From Microbispora hainanensis (lineage in GTDB: Bacteria > Actinomycetota > Actinomycetes > Streptosporangiales > Streptosporangiaceae), in contig NZ_VIRM01000006.1 in assembly GCF_006874475.1 (NCBI RefSeq), positions 62,001-126,000 on the forward strand: DNA of 64,000 nucleotides. Reading direction: 5' to 3'. Under the pieces are notes generated by a model that had not been told where the DNA came from, made no database searches, and worked only from the letters and a program-made list of their open reading frames with translations. This document shows, piece after piece, positions 24,057 through 32,831 of this stretch. Made by a program: the position numbers and the translations under genes. Position 1 is the first letter of the stretch; every line of letters begins with the position of its first letter.

Positions 24057-24803
24057 GTGGTCAAGACACAGGTGCTGGTCGTCGACGACGAACCCGAGGT
24101 CCGTGACGCGATCGCGCGGGCGCTGCGCGTGGAGGGGTACGGCGTGGCGACAGCAGGGGACGGCATGGGCGCCCTCGACGCCATCGACGGCGCGGCGCCC
24201 GACCTCGTGGTGCTCGACGTGCTCATGCCGGGCATGAACGGCATCGAGGTCTGCCGCACCCTCCGTGGAGACGGCAACCGGCTGCCCGTGCTCATGCTGA
24301 CGGCCCTGGACGGCATCGGCGACAAGGTGGCCGGTCTCGACGCGGGTGCCGACGACTACCTGGTGAAGCCGTTCGCGCTGGAGGAGCTGTTCGCCCGGGT
24401 GCGCGCCCTGCTGCGCCGCGCCGCGCCGCCCCCGGAGGCCGGGTTCGCCGACCTGGTCCTGCTGCCCGACAGCAGGCAGGCCCGTCGCGGCCGGCGGCTC
24501 ATCGACCTGACCAGAACCGAATATGCCCTGCTCGACCTCCTGATCCGCAACGGCGGCCAGGTGCTGACCCGGCAGCTCATCCTCGAACGCATCTGGGGCT
24601 ACGGCTTCCGGCCCGGGTCCAACCCGCTGGAGGTCTACATCGGTTATCTCCGCAAGAAGACCGAGGCAGGGGGCGAACCGCGGCTGATCCACACCGTCCA
24701 CGGTCTCGGATACGCGCTCAGGGAGCCCGTCACCGGGGAGGGCTCTTCCGCCGGGGAGGTCCATGGGGAGGTCCATGGGGAGGCTCATGGGGAGGCTCCG
24801 TGA
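24057..24803 (+). CDS. OmpR/PhoB-type response regulator (MprA-like)
   Basis: A 248-residue response regulator. The receiver has the acidic pocket Asp10/Asp11, the phosphoacceptor Asp54 in VVLDVLMPGMNG, Thr82 and Lys104 in YLVKPF. A winged-helix DNA-binding domain follows (LTRTEYALLDLLIRNGGQVL, then a GYLRKKTEAGG loop). It ends in a GEVHGEVHGEAHGEAP tail made by a 12-bp repeat that also supplies the Shine-Dalgarno for the kinase. The 4-bp overlap with the histidine kinase implies coupling. MprA similarity suggests envelope stress, but targets are unknown. Confidence 0.93.
   Translation: MVKTQVLVVDDEPEVRDAIARALRVEGYGVATAGDGMGALDAIDGAAPDLVVLDVLMPGMNGIEVCRTLRGDGNRLPVLMLTALDGIGDKVAGLDAGADDYLVKPFALEELFARVRALLRRAAPPPEAGFADLVLLPDSRQARRGRRLIDLTRTEYALLDLLIRNGGQVLTRQLILERIWGYGFRPGSNPLEVYIGYLRKKTEAGGEPRLIHTVHGLGYALREPVTGEGSSAGEVHGEVHGEAHGEAP
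24753..24800. repeat. 12-bp tandem repeat (GGGGAGGTCCAT) at the regulator/kinase junction
   Basis: Four copies, the last grading into GGGGAGGCTCCGTG, where GTG is the kinase start. Each unit carries a GGGGAGG ribosome-binding core followed 5 bp later by an ATGG, so the array multiplies potential initiation sites. Confidence 0.9.
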
Positions 24804-25873
24804 AGCTTCGCTGGCGGCTCGCGATGGCCTCCGCGCTGGCCGGCGCGGTGAGCGTGATCGTCGTGATCGTGGCCGCCTACGTCATCACCTGCCGCCGGGT
24901 CGACTGGGCGATGGACCATTACGGGACGTACGAGCGCTACGGAGGCTACGGCGATCCACCTCCCAACGGCGTGCTGGCCGCCCTCGCCGACGTGGACGAC
25001 CTGGGCTGGCCGTTCTTCGCCGTGGCACTCGGCGGCCTGGTGCTGTCGGGGGCGCTCGGCTGGCTGGCCGCCCGGGCGGCGCTGCGGCCGGTCAACGCGC
25101 TCAAGGACGCGGCGGGACGGGTGGCGACCACCCGCGACCTGACCACCAGGATCGACGTGACGGGGGACGACGAGCTCAGCAGCCTCGCCCGCAGCTTCAA
25201 CACCATGCTCGACGCCCTGGAACGCTCCGCTAAGTCGCAGAAGCGCCTCGTCGCCGACGCCTCCCATGAGCTGCGCACCCCGCTCACCGCGCTGCGGACC
25301 AATATCGAGCTGCTGATGAGAGGCGACCTGCCGAAGGAGGTCCACGACGAGGTGAGCCGGGCCGTGATGAGCGGCCTGGAGGAGCTCACGGCGCTCGTCT
25401 CCGACGTGGTCGAGCTGGCCCGCGACGAGGAGCCCGCCGTACTCGTGGAGAACGTGCACCTCGACGAGCTCGTGGAGCGGGAGGTCGCCAGGGCGGCCAG
25501 GCACTGGCCGTCGACCGCATACTCCGTGTCGGCGGAGCCGACGGTGGTGCGGGGAGTGCCCGACCGGCTCGCCCGGGCCGTCGCCAACCTGCTCGACAAC
25601 GCGGCCAAGTACAGCCCGGCCGGCGGCCTGGTCGAGGTGTCGCTGCGGGGCGGCGTGCTGACGGTGCGCGACCACGGCCCCGGCATCTCCCCGGACGACC
25701 TGCCGCACATCTTCGACCGCTTCTACCGCGCGCCCTCCGCGCGGGCGCTGCCCGGATCGGGGCTGGGCCTGGCCATCGTGGGCCAGGTCGTGGACAGCCA
25801 CGGCGGCAACGTGTCGGCCAGTGCCGCCCCCGGCGGCGGGACGCTCGTACGGCTGGCGCTGCCAGTAGGGTGA
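24800..25873 (+). CDS. Sensor histidine kinase (MprB-like)
   Basis: A 357-residue membrane kinase. TM1 is about residues 11-30 and TM2 about 72-92, with a short 40-residue extracytoplasmic loop rich in Tyr/Gly. A HAMP domain runs to about 145. The HisKA phosphoacceptor is His156 in VADASHELRTPLTALR. ATPase boxes: N box NLLDNAAKYSP, G1 DHGPGISPDD, F box IFDRFYRAPSA, G2 GSGLGLAIVGQVV. It phosphorylates the coupled upstream regulator. The small loop suggests it senses the membrane itself or a partner. Confidence 0.94.
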   Translation: MKLRWRLAMASALAGAVSVIVVIVAAYVITCRRVDWAMDHYGTYERYGGYGDPPPNGVLAALADVDDLGWPFFAVALGGLVLSGALGWLAARAALRPVNALKDAAGRVATTRDLTTRIDVTGDDELSSLARSFNTMLDALERSAKSQKRLVADASHELRTPLTALRTNIELLMRGDLPKEVHDEVSRAVMSGLEELTALVSDVVELARDEEPAVLVENVHLDELVEREVARAARHWPSTAYSVSAEPTVVRGVPDRLARAVANLLDNAAKYSPAGGLVEVSLRGGVLTVRDHGPGISPDDLPHIFDRFYRAPSARALPGSGLGLAIVGQVVDSHGGNVSASAAPGGGTLVRLALPVG

Positions 25874-25877
25874 GGTC

Positions 25878-26264
25878 ATGGCCTCTGTACGCGTCGAGCG
25901 GACCGACAACGGGTTCGTCGCCCGCAACGAGCGCGGCGCCGAGATCATGTTGGGCACCGACGACGGCCTGTTCAGCCCGGTGGAGCTGCTGCTGGCCGCC
26001 GTCGGCGGGTGCAACGTCATGACGGTCGAGCCGCTCACCGCCAAGCGCGGCCACCGGCTCGTACGGCTGGCCGTCGAGGTCTCCGCCGAGAAGGAGAGCC
26101 CGACGCTGCTGCGCTCGGTCACCGTGACCTACGACGTCGAGCTGCCTGCGGGAGACTCCGACGAGGTCTTCAAGGCCGTCGCCGAGCGGGTCCACGAGCG
26201 CCACTGCACGGTGAGCCGCTCGCTCCAGAAGGGCACCGAGGTCAAGCTGGATCTCGGGGGGTAG
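25878..26264 (+). CDS. OsmC family peroxiredoxin-like protein
   Basis: A 128-residue OsmC/Ohr-type protein with the two reactive cysteines, Cys45 in AAVGGCNVMTVEPL and Cys110 in ERVHERHCTVSRSL. Members reduce organic hydroperoxides with thiols. It starts 4 bp after the histidine-kinase stop, so it is probably the third cistron of the two-component operon, hinting that this system responds to oxidative or envelope stress. Confidence 0.88.
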   Translation: MASVRVERTDNGFVARNERGAEIMLGTDDGLFSPVELLLAAVGGCNVMTVEPLTAKRGHRLVRLAVEVSAEKESPTLLRSVTVTYDVELPAGDSDEVFKAVAERVHERHCTVSRSLQKGTEVKLDLGG

Positions 26265-26352
26265 CACGGGCCGGCGGGGCCCGCCCGGATGTAGGCCGGA
26301 AATCAACCTGCCTATGACGACTTCATGAAGGGCCCCCTTGTAGTGTTGAAGC

Positions 26353-26515
26353 AAGTCCTCCGGGAGAGGACGACAGACTTTCTCGATAAAGGACGCGGAT
26401 GGGGGAACCGTGTCCGGAAAGCGGGGGACCCGCCGGTGCCTTTGGGGAGGGCATTCCTGGCGGAACCGCTTTGATCCGGAGCCGGGCAGTTGGGGGACTG
26501 CCCGGCTCCGGCATT
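26353..26515 (+). ncRNA. Candidate structured RNA ending in a strong intrinsic-terminator-like hairpin
   Basis: After a -10-like TAGTGT (26341-26346) the sequence folds into consecutive elements: GTCCTC/GAGGAC (26355-26360 with 26366-26371); GGACGCGG/CCGTGTCC (26391-26398 with 26408-26415, one G-U); a branched domain closed by AAAGCGG/CCGCTTT (26418-26424 with 26466-26472) with inner CGCC/GGCG and TGCC/GGCA pairings; and a perfect 15-bp hairpin (26476-26490 with 26497-26511). The terminator arm shares CC 26476-26477 with the closing stem, so the two could compete. The GCGGGGGACCC motif resembles part of actinobacterial c-di-AMP (ydaO) riboswitches, but other conserved parts are not evident. 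It may be a riboswitch/attenuator or a ~160-nt sRNA. Confidence 0.38.
26476..26511 (+). terminator. Perfect 15-bp hairpin
   Basis: Arms 26476-26490 and 26497-26511 (CCGGAGCCGGGCAGT and its complement), loop TGGGGG, followed by CATTTCC. Very stable; only a weak U-run. Confidence 0.7.
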
Positions 26516-27169
26516 TCCTGGGTTCTGTACCCGTTCTCCTCCCGTCCGTCCCGTCCCCTTTCCGCTGCTCCCGCCGGTCACCGTCCCGCTGCTCCCGCCG
26601 TCGCGGTCGCCGCGAGCGGGCCTCGCCCCGGCCGCCCCTGGGGGAGCCCGGAGTCCTCTTGTCGTCTTGGGTGTCCCAGGAACGTCGGCCAAGTCGGTCA
26701 CTGCGCCGGAAGCGACCTCCGGTCCTCGCGAAGCCCGCTCCGCTGGGCCTTCGCCGCGGTCCTCGCTCCCTTCCGCTCCGCTCCCTCCACGAAAATGCCT
26801 GGCAAGCCCGGAACTTCACGGGCCCGTGCTGGGCCTTCGCTCCCTCTATCCCTGTGAACGTTGAGGGACACCGCAGCAGCCTGAGACCGGGCGTCGTCCC
26901 GGCCGTCCCGGGAAATGGCCTTTGCCTTGGTATACCGGCGGTCTTCCTCTCGCTCAGCGGTTCCGCCTTTGCGGCGGGTTGCTCTATCGCGCCGTCCCTG
27001 GTGATTTTCTTTGTGGTCTCTTGCCGTACGGGCCTCGCGCTTTGCCGTGCATGGATGGCGCACTCCGTCACGTACCGTCAACATCACAAAGGCGGGGCGG
27101 CGAGCCGCAGACGCTCTTGGGGTAAACGGGGTCAGAGGTAGATCTTCTGGGCCCTACGCGACTTATGCT
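26516..27169. other. Gene-free, pyrimidine-rich interval
   Basis: No frame here has convincing protein character: the open frames are Arg/Ser/Pro-rich and lack any recognisable domain. The + strand is strikingly C/T-rich at 26520-26610 and 26745-26800 (runs of TCCCGTCC, CTCCCTCC). The cell-wall gene downstream has its own promoter at 27170-27198. I cannot assign a function. Confidence 0.6.
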
Positions 27170-27198
27170 TTGCTCTGTCCTGACTCGTCCTGTAGTGT
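27170..27198 (+). promoter_or_regulatory. Promoter for the RlpA-like gene
   Basis: TTGCTC (27170-27175), 17-bp spacer, TAGTGT (27193-27198), a good actinobacterial housekeeping-type promoter. It implies a start near 27205 and a leader of about 260 nt before the ATG at 27468. Confidence 0.6.
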
Positions 27199-27204
27199 CC
27201 TATT

Positions 27205-27467
27205 TGCCGCCGACCGGTGGCTGGATTGGACTTGGAGAGGAGATCACCGTGGGTGACCCCACACCGACCTCTGAGCCAAGGCATCTCGGATCACACGTCT
27301 GACTTACGACGGCCTTCCGGCCGATCGCCATAGCTTCAGCGCACACGCCTCCGGGTGAACGACTTCTCATGCCCGGACACGTGGCCCGTCTTCGCGGTCT
27401 GCCGCATGCAGGTCCCTAGATGACGCATGGCCATTTTCTGTCGTCTCACGAAAGATCCCCAGCCCTG
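27205..27467 (+). promoter_or_regulatory. Long structured 5' leader of the RlpA-like gene
   Basis: Several local hairpins are visible: AGAGG...CCTCT enclosing GTGGG-TGAC-CCCAC (about 27236-27277), CGGCC-TTCC-GGCCG (about 27310-27323), TCCGGG...CCCGGA (27351-27379 area) and GCGG-TCTG-CCGC. A leader this long and structured before a cell-wall gene is where actinobacteria often place c-di-AMP riboswitches, but I do not recognise the ydaO consensus. Confidence 0.4.
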
Positions 27468-28067
27468 ATGAAGACTCTGTTTGACCTGCGTGGCAACCGA
27501 CGCCTCACCGCCGCGGCGACGCTCGTCGGTGCGGCGGCCGTCACCGCGTCCCTCGTGGCCGCCGTGCCCGCGCCCGTCGAGCAGCCGGTCAAGGAGGCCG
27601 CGAAGGTGACCGCCGCCCTGCCGGCGGGCCAGCCCTCCCTCGCCATCCCGGCGCACGAAGAGGTCCTGCTCCAGGGCAGCACCACCGGCTCCTACTTCTG
27701 GGACGACTCCTCAGGCCGCCAGGGCGACACCGGTCTCCCGGCCATTGGCAAGCCCATGCAGCAGGGGTTGTTCGCCAGCCCGAGCTGGCCGCTCGGCACC
27801 GAGGGCTACATCTTCTACAAGGGCAAGATGGCCAAGTTCTTCATCGGCGACCGGGGCCCGGGCGTCCCGTCGGACAGCGGCGTCATGCTCGACATCGACG
27901 GCAAGACCTTCGCCGAGCTCACCGGCACCGCCTGGAACGAGGACACGCTGACCATCAGCGGCGACCAGGGTCACATCCCGATCCAGTACGTCGTCACCAA
28001 GTGGGGCGACGGACCGGGTCTGCGCGGCGAGCCGATGCCCTTCTCCAGCGGTGCCTGGCGGAGCTGA
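27468..28067 (+). CDS. Secreted RlpA-like/double-psi beta-barrel protein
   Basis: A 199-residue exported protein. The signal peptide spans about residues 1-38 (FDLRGNRRLTAAATLVGAAA onward). The mature part has TGSYFWDDSSGRQGDTGLPA, PLGTEGYIFYKGK and FFIGDRGPGVPSDSGVMLDI. This order (PLGT, then a DRGPG loop, then an Asp-containing LDI strand) matches the double-psi beta-barrel of RlpA/expansin-like cell-wall proteins. The ATG at 27468 is preferred because the signal peptide begins there. Probably acts on peptidoglycan or as a wall scaffold; catalysis is unproven. Confidence 0.72.
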   Translation: MKTLFDLRGNRRLTAAATLVGAAAVTASLVAAVPAPVEQPVKEAAKVTAALPAGQPSLAIPAHEEVLLQGSTTGSYFWDDSSGRQGDTGLPAIGKPMQQGLFASPSWPLGTEGYIFYKGKMAKFFIGDRGPGVPSDSGVMLDIDGKTFAELTGTAWNEDTLTISGDQGHIPIQYVVTKWGDGPGLRGEPMPFSSGAWRS

Positions 28068-28137
28068 GCCACGACATTCCGATCACCGAGCGATGTGCGC
28101 GACCTTCGCGGGACTGCTAAGGTTACGGACATCGCGG

Positions 28138-28214
28138 GCGCCGCTAGCTCAGTTGGTTAGAGCAGCTGACTCTTAATCAGCGGGTCCGGGGTTCGAGTCC
28201 CTGGCGGCGCACCA
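28138..28214 (+). tRNA. tRNA-Lys (anticodon CTT), copy 1, CCA encoded
   Basis: The acceptor stem GCGCCGC pairs with GCGGCGC. The anticodon arm is GCTGA-CTCTTAA-TCAGC with CTT at positions 34-36. The T-arm holds GGTTCGAGTCC, the discriminator is A (28211) and CCA is encoded at 28212-28214. Identical in all 77 bases to the copy at 53574-53650. A terminator follows at once. Confidence 0.97.
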
Positions 28215-28217
28215 GAC

Positions 28218-28252
28218 GAAAGCCCAGGTCGGCACTGCCGACCTGGGCTTTC
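28218..28252 (+). terminator. Terminator of tRNA-Lys copy 1
   Basis: A perfect 16-bp stem (28218-28233 with 28237-28252, GAAAGCCCAGGTCGGC and its complement), 3-nt loop ACT, starting four bases after the tRNA CCA. Confidence 0.85.
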
Positions 28253-29268
28253 TCCATCTCTGCGGCATTTTCCCTGTCTCTGTGGTGCTTGGGGCCCCGC
28301 CTTCCCGTCCGCCGGCCCGTGACCGGCAAAGCGCAGGGCCCGCCCGGACCGTCCAAGGCGAACGTCGTGCTGGAAAGCCCGGCCGGAGGCGCCTGCCTGC
28401 CGTTGCCGTTGCCGTTGCCGGTGTCGCTGGCCGCTGCCTGGTGCCCTGCCTGGTACCGCTGCCCGTGTCCGAGCGTGCCCGCTGGCTGTCCATAACCGGT
28501 CGCCGGGCCGCCCACCGCCCGCCGCCGCCTGCCGCCGCGCGTCCACCGCGTCGCGCGCCGACTGTCCGCTGAGCGGTGCGCCGCCGGGCTGTTCACCGAG
28601 CGGCACGCCGTAGGGCGCCGCCTGTCCGCCGGGTCGCACCCCGCCGGGTGCGGCCTGTTCCGCCGAGTGGCACGCCGCCGGCGCCAGCTGTCCGTCCAGT
28701 CGCGCGCCGCCGGGCACGGGTCTGTTCACCGAGTGGTATTGCCGCCGCGCGTCGCCTGTCCACCAAGTTGCGCGCTGCCGCGCGCCACCTGTCCACCAAC
28801 GCGCCACCTGTCCACCACGTTGTGCGCAGGTAGCAGCAGGCGGGGGCCCGGTTGTCGCCTGTCGCCCCGTTCCTGATCTCGCGCCGCTCGCGGGCGCCGA
28901 GGGTGCCCTGCACCAGCCGGATGGCCGGGGTCGAGGGCGAGCTCGGCGGCGCCTGCGATGTCCGTCTCGTGGCCGGGGTCGGGCTCCCGGAGGCAGGGTG
29001 CGACCCGCTCGTGGTCAGCACTCCGCTCTCTCGATCCCGGAGGCAGCGCGTTAGGTTGTGACCCCACATTTCCGCTGGTCAGACTTGTTTTCGAGCACGT
29101 GTTCGGTTAATCTCTGAGGTAGTTGATACGGGTGAGCTTGTTTGGCGTTCTGGTCTGTGGCCTCTGTGCCGGTTGAGAAGTAGCCGAGTCTGTGTGAGTA
29201 AGTCCCGGTCCAGGTGACCGGGAGCCCATAGTCCTTTCGTCTCCGGCCCGTGAAGGAGGTTCCCGCCA
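28253..29268. other. Intergenic region without a convincing gene
   Basis: About 1 kb between tRNA-Lys and the DUF222/HNH gene. Open frames are compositional. On the minus strand, 28545-28740 reads as imperfect ~11-residue repeats (GGVRPGGQAAP, GGVPLGEQ type), perhaps the remnant of a repetitive protein. CGCGCCACCTGTCCACCA is repeated around 28773-28815. The last 100 bp are less GC-rich and hold the leader of the HNH gene with its GAAGGAGG ribosome site. No tRNA, integrase or IS end was seen. Confidence 0.5.
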
Positions 29269-32200
29269 ATGCCAGGTCTGTACGCGTCCGCCTTGTTCCG
29301 GGCGCACTCCGCGCCAGCCAGGGCTCAGGGACGGCCCGGGCAGTCCGTACCGTCCGTGGCTCGCATGCCTGGCACGCCCTCTTCGTCGCGTGTGCCGTCT
29401 GCTTCTGATCGTGCCCGCTCCTCCTCTCCTCCCAGGGTGAGCGGGGCCGGCTCGTTCGCGCCGCGGCGAACCGCGGTTCCGATTCCGGACGGGCTCACGA
29501 TGACACCTCCGGGCGCCGAGCTGGCCGGGCTGCTCGCCGAGGTGAATGTGGAGCGCGTGTCGGGGTTCGACACGGTGGAGGTGCTCAAGGCGGCCTACCG
29601 GCAGGTCTGCCATGACCGGGCGTGGTTCTTGCGGGCTTTGCTGGAGGTGGGACTGCGGGACTCGTTCTCCGGCGACGAGGTGGTGCGGTTGGAGGTGCCG
29701 GATGAGTTCGGCCCGGATGAGGCACGGGCAGCGCTGGTGTGGTCACGCCGCCGCGCCGATTCAACCTTCGAGCTGGCCTGGAATATTCATCGCCGGTTGC
29801 CGATCCTGGGCGAGGCGATGCTGGCCGGGACCCTCGACGAACCCCGGGCGGTGGCTTTCGTCCGCTGGACCGTGGGGTTGACCGACGAGCAAGCCGCGCT
29901 GGTATGCGACCAACTAGTGCCCCAGGCGTCGTCCTGGACGGTGGGAGAGTTGATCGAGCGGATCCAGCGCCTTGCGCTGGCGATAGATCCCGCCTGGGCC
30001 GAGCGCCGATACACCGAGGCGGTACGCCGCCGTCGCGTGGTGGGAACCCGCAGCGAGGACGGCACCGCGACCGTGTCCGGGCTGGATCTGCCGCTGGACC
30101 GGGCGGCGGCCGGGTGCGACCGAATCGACGAATTGGCCCGGGCGTGCAAGCGGGCCGGTGACCGTCGTCCGATCGATCACATCCGGGTGGACCTCTTCCT
30201 CGGAAGCCTGGACGGCACGTTCGAGGGGATGTCGGATGAGGAGATCGTCACCCACGTCCTTTGCCATCCCTTCCACGACACCCTCCCCACTATGGAAGAC
30301 GATGACGGTAGCGCCCCCGGTGATGACTACAGCGGCGAGAGCAGCGGTGACGGTGACGACTCTGACCGCCCCGGAGGCGGTGGCGGGGTGCCCCCCGGTG
30401 CGGATCCCAATCTTCCTGGCGGTGACAACCGCGTCGATGGCCATGGCGGGGTCGGTAGCAGCGAGGGCGCCGGAGGTACCTGGGGCACCGGGAGCAGCGA
30501 TGACGCCCCTGACCGCCCCGGCGGCGGCATGCGTCCTGACGCTGACCTCGATCAGCCGGACGGCGGTCGCATCAGCGGGTCCAGCGACACGGACGACACC
30601 GGCGGCACCGGCGCCATTGACAGCACTGGCGGCACTGATGGCACTGATGGCACTGACGGCTCGGCTGATGCCGACAGCGGCGCGGCCGAGCGCGACCATG
30701 ACGCCGAGCCGTGTAGCCAGCCGGGGGATGGGCCCGGCGGACTGTCGCCCGCGAGCGGCTCACACTCTACGGAGTCGCACCCGGCAGGGTCGGAGGAAAC
30801 AGCGCCTCGTGCGCCCACACCGGATCACGAAACCGGGCAGGGTAGGGCCGAATCTGACAAGCGAGTGCCCAGCCGGCCAGCGCCGGACACGCTCGTGCCT
30901 GACAAGGCTGAGCTCGACCGGCCAGGGCCCGACGGGCCAGCCCCCGACATGGCTGGGCTCCACAGGCCAGCGCCGGACCCGCTCGTGCCCGACAAGGCTG
31001 AGCTCGACCGGCCAGGGCCCGACGGGCCAGCCCCCGACATGGCTGGGCTCCACAGGCCAGCGCCGGACCCGCTCGTGCCTGACAAGGTTGGGCCTGGGCC
31101 AGCGTTCGGCAAAGCCGGACCCGACAGGCCGACGCTCAATAGGGCTGGGCTTGCCAGGCCTGCGCCCGATGAAGCTGGGGCAGACCGGGCGGGGTTCCAG
31201 CATGCCCAAGCTCAGGCACAGGCGGATGCTGATCTCCAGGTGGGCACCGCAGGGTGGACGGTGCGGGAGATCCGGGTAGAGCTCACCACGCTGCTAAGCC
31301 TGGACGAGCATCCCGCCCATCTGCCCGGCTGGGGAGTCATCCACCCCTTCCTGGCCCGGCGCATCGTCGCGGGCATGCTCGGCGGGCAGTGGCGGTACGC
31401 CATCTGCTACGACAACGGTCACCTGGCGTTGACCGGGCTCATCCGGGCTCGCCCTGACACCCCCGGCCGGAAACGCCCCGCCCGTGACCGGCGGCGAGGC
31501 GGCCTCGTCGAACTGCAGATCACCCTCAGGCACCTGCGGATGTTGGCAGCCCGGCCCGCCTGCGACCTCGGAGCGTGGGCGCCGGTCGTCGCCGAGTTGT
31601 CCGCCCACGCAGTCTCCCTCCTGGCGACTGGCGAGGGGGCAACCGCTTCTGACGGCGCTGCCCCTGTGAGCGCCGCCCCTGTCGGCACTGCGCCCGCTGG
31701 CACTGCGCCCGCTGGCACTGCGCCCGCCGGCACTGCGCCCGCCGACACTGGGCCTGATAGCGCCGCCCTTGCCGGCCGGAGCTGCACCGTGCAGAGCAGT
31801 CCCACACAGGGCAGTCCCACACAGGGCAGTCCCACACAGAGCAGTCCCACGCAGAGCGGTCATGTACAGGACCGCGATGAAATCGGCGCCCGGAACGAGA
31901 GCCGGCGCGAGGACCGGCACATGAACGGCATGGCGGACGGGGGAGCAGAGGGGGTGGCGGGCGGCGCGGCCGATTCGGAGCGGCGGCGTCAAGCCGGAGC
32001 AGCCTTACGACGCTATGTGCAAATACGGGGCCGGGTCTGCTCCTGGCCCGGCTGCCGCACGCCCGCCACCCGGACTGACCAGGACCACATCCTTCCGTGG
32101 GCGGAGCAGGGGCCTACGAAGGCGGAGAACCTGCACCTGGCTTGCCGCCACGACCACCGCGCCCGGCACCACGGCGGCTGGCGCGTCAGCACCGCGGGCC

Positions 32201-32511
32201 CTCACCTGGTCGTCTGGACCAGCCCGCTTGGGCACAGGTACCCCAGTCCTCTTCCTAAGATCATCATTCCCGCCTGCAGTCCCCATCCCCGCAGTCAGCC
32301 CAGCCCGACGTCCTACCGGTACCTCGACGACCTCCCCGAGACCCCCACCATGGCCCCGGCCACTGAGCCGTCACTCCCGCAGGAGGCTTCCGAGCCGGAG
32401 ACGGGAGCCGCCACGCCGCCGATGCCGGACGGCGAGGCCGGGACACACGGATCCGAGGCCGGGGCGTATGGATCGCTGCTCGGAGGCGAACGTGACGAAC
32501 CACCCTTCTGA
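29269..32511 (+). CDS. DUF222/HNH endonuclease-like protein (13E12 repeat family) with large repetitive inserts
   Basis: 1080 residues, against about 400-500 for the family. Residues ~75-340 are the first part of DUF222 ([40 protein letters not shown]). Residues ~340-655 are a Pro/Asp/Gly-rich insert with a 30-residue repeat. DUF222 resumes at ~655-790 ([37 protein letters not shown]). A second repeat insert follows at ~790-905. The HNH nuclease is at ~908-985 ([36 protein letters not shown]) with the zinc-type Cys pairs and catalytic DH. A TTA leucine codon at 32005 is rare in this genome type. ATG 29269 has an optimal GAAGGAGG. The biological role of 13E12 proteins is unknown; mobility is suspected. 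Confidence 0.88.
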   Translation: MPGLYASALFRAHSAPARAQGRPGQSVPSVARMPGTPSSSRVPSASDRARSSSPPRVSGAGSFAPRRTAVPIPDGLTMTPPGAELAGLLAEVNVERVSGFDTVEVLKAAYRQVCHDRAWFLRALLEVGLRDSFSGDEVVRLEVPDEFGPDEARAALVWSRRRADSTFELAWNIHRRLPILGEAMLAGTLDEPRAVAFVRWTVGLTDEQAALVCDQLVPQASSWTVGELIERIQRLALAIDPAWAERRYTEAVRRRRVVGTRSEDGTATVSGLDLPLDRAAAGCDRIDELARACKRAGDRRPIDHIRVDLFLGSLDGTFEGMSDEEIVTHVLCHPFHDTLPTMEDDDGSAPGDDYSGESSGDGDDSDRPGGGGGVPPGADPNLPGGDNRVDGHGGVGSSEGAGGTWGTGSSDDAPDRPGGGMRPDADLDQPDGGRISGSSDTDDTGGTGAIDSTGGTDGTDGTDGSADADSGAAERDHDAEPCSQPGDGPGGLSPASGSHSTESHPAGSEETAPRAPTPDHETGQGRAESDKRVPSRPAPDTLVPDKAELDRPGPDGPAPDMAGLHRPAPDPLVPDKAELDRPGPDGPAPDMAGLHRPAPDPLVPDKVGPGPAFGKAGPDRPTLNRAGLARPAPDEAGADRAGFQHAQAQAQADADLQVGTAGWTVREIRVELTTLLSLDEHPAHLPGWGVIHPFLARRIVAGMLGGQWRYAICYDNGHLALTGLIRARPDTPGRKRPARDRRRGGLVELQITLRHLRMLAARPACDLGAWAPVVAELSAHAVSLLATGEGATASDGAAPVSAAPVGTAPAGTAPAGTAPAGTAPADTGPDSAALAGRSCTVQSSPTQGSPTQGSPTQSSPTQSGHVQDRDEIGARNESRREDRHMNGMADGGAEGVAGGAADSERRRQAGAALRRYVQIRGRVCSWPGCRTPATRTDQDHILPWAEQGPTKAENLHLACRHDHRARHHGGWRVSTAGPHLVVWTSPLGHRYPSPLPKIIIPACSPHPRSQPSPTSYRYLDDLPETPTMAPATEPSLPQEASEPETGAATPPMPDGEAGTHGSEAGAYGSLLGGERDEPPF
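30877..31090. repeat. 90-bp tandem repeat in the DUF222/HNH gene
   Basis: Period 90 bp, about 2.3 near-identical copies (30877-30966, 30967-31056, partial to ~31090), each encoding 30 residues around [20 protein letters not shown]. Confidence 0.93.
31684..31760. repeat. 15-bp tandem repeat (Gly-Thr-Ala-Pro-Ala)
   Basis: About five copies of GGCACTGCGCCCGCT with small changes, inside the second insert of the DUF222/HNH gene. Confidence 0.9.
31793..31860. repeat. 15-bp tandem repeat (Ser-Pro-Thr-Gln-Gly/Ser)
   Basis: About four and a half copies of AGTCCCACACAGGGC or AGTCCCACACAGAGC in the same gene, directly after the GTAPA array. Confidence 0.9.
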
Positions 32512-32831
32512 CACCTCCCGCGCCCGACAGGACAGGGCGGACACGGAGGGGGCCGGACACGGAGGGGGCCGGACACAGAGGGGCTGGACACAGAGCGGGC
32601 GGCAGGGATGAGGCGTGGATCGAGAACCTGCCGTCTCCGGCGCCTGCGAGCAGGCACCCGCCGAGGGGAATCCGCGGGCCGACCGGGGAGAGTCCATGGG
32701 ACGAAAGGCGCAGCGGGGGTGCGCGAATAATGACGCGGACAATGACCGAGTCCGATGCGCTCATAGGATGGGCGTGGGGTGCCGGGAAGTCTGGTCGGCG
32801 GTCGTCGAACCGAACCCGGAAACGGAGCGTC
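32512..32831. other. Intergenic region before nhaA
   Basis: 320 bp. The first part (32530-32590) is an 18-bp tandem repeat, GGACACGGAGGGGGCC-like, three copies. The remainder includes a lower-GC stretch AATAATGACGCGGACAATGA near 32727. An in-frame extension of nhaA to 32730 exists but lacks the family's conserved start. No separate gene seen. Confidence 0.55.

Noticed and set aside
26410-27141. 243-codon + strand ORF and overlapping minus-strand ORFs in the gene-free region
   Set aside because: Arg/Ser/Pro-rich composition, no domain and no convincing ribosome site; better explained as open frames in GC-rich non-coding DNA.
28157-28807. Long minus-strand ORF ending GTRTPDPLIKSQLL
   Set aside because: Its end is the antisense translation of tRNA-Lys; this spurious peptide is a known annotation artefact. 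The same applies to the minus frame at 53593-53883 over the second tRNA.
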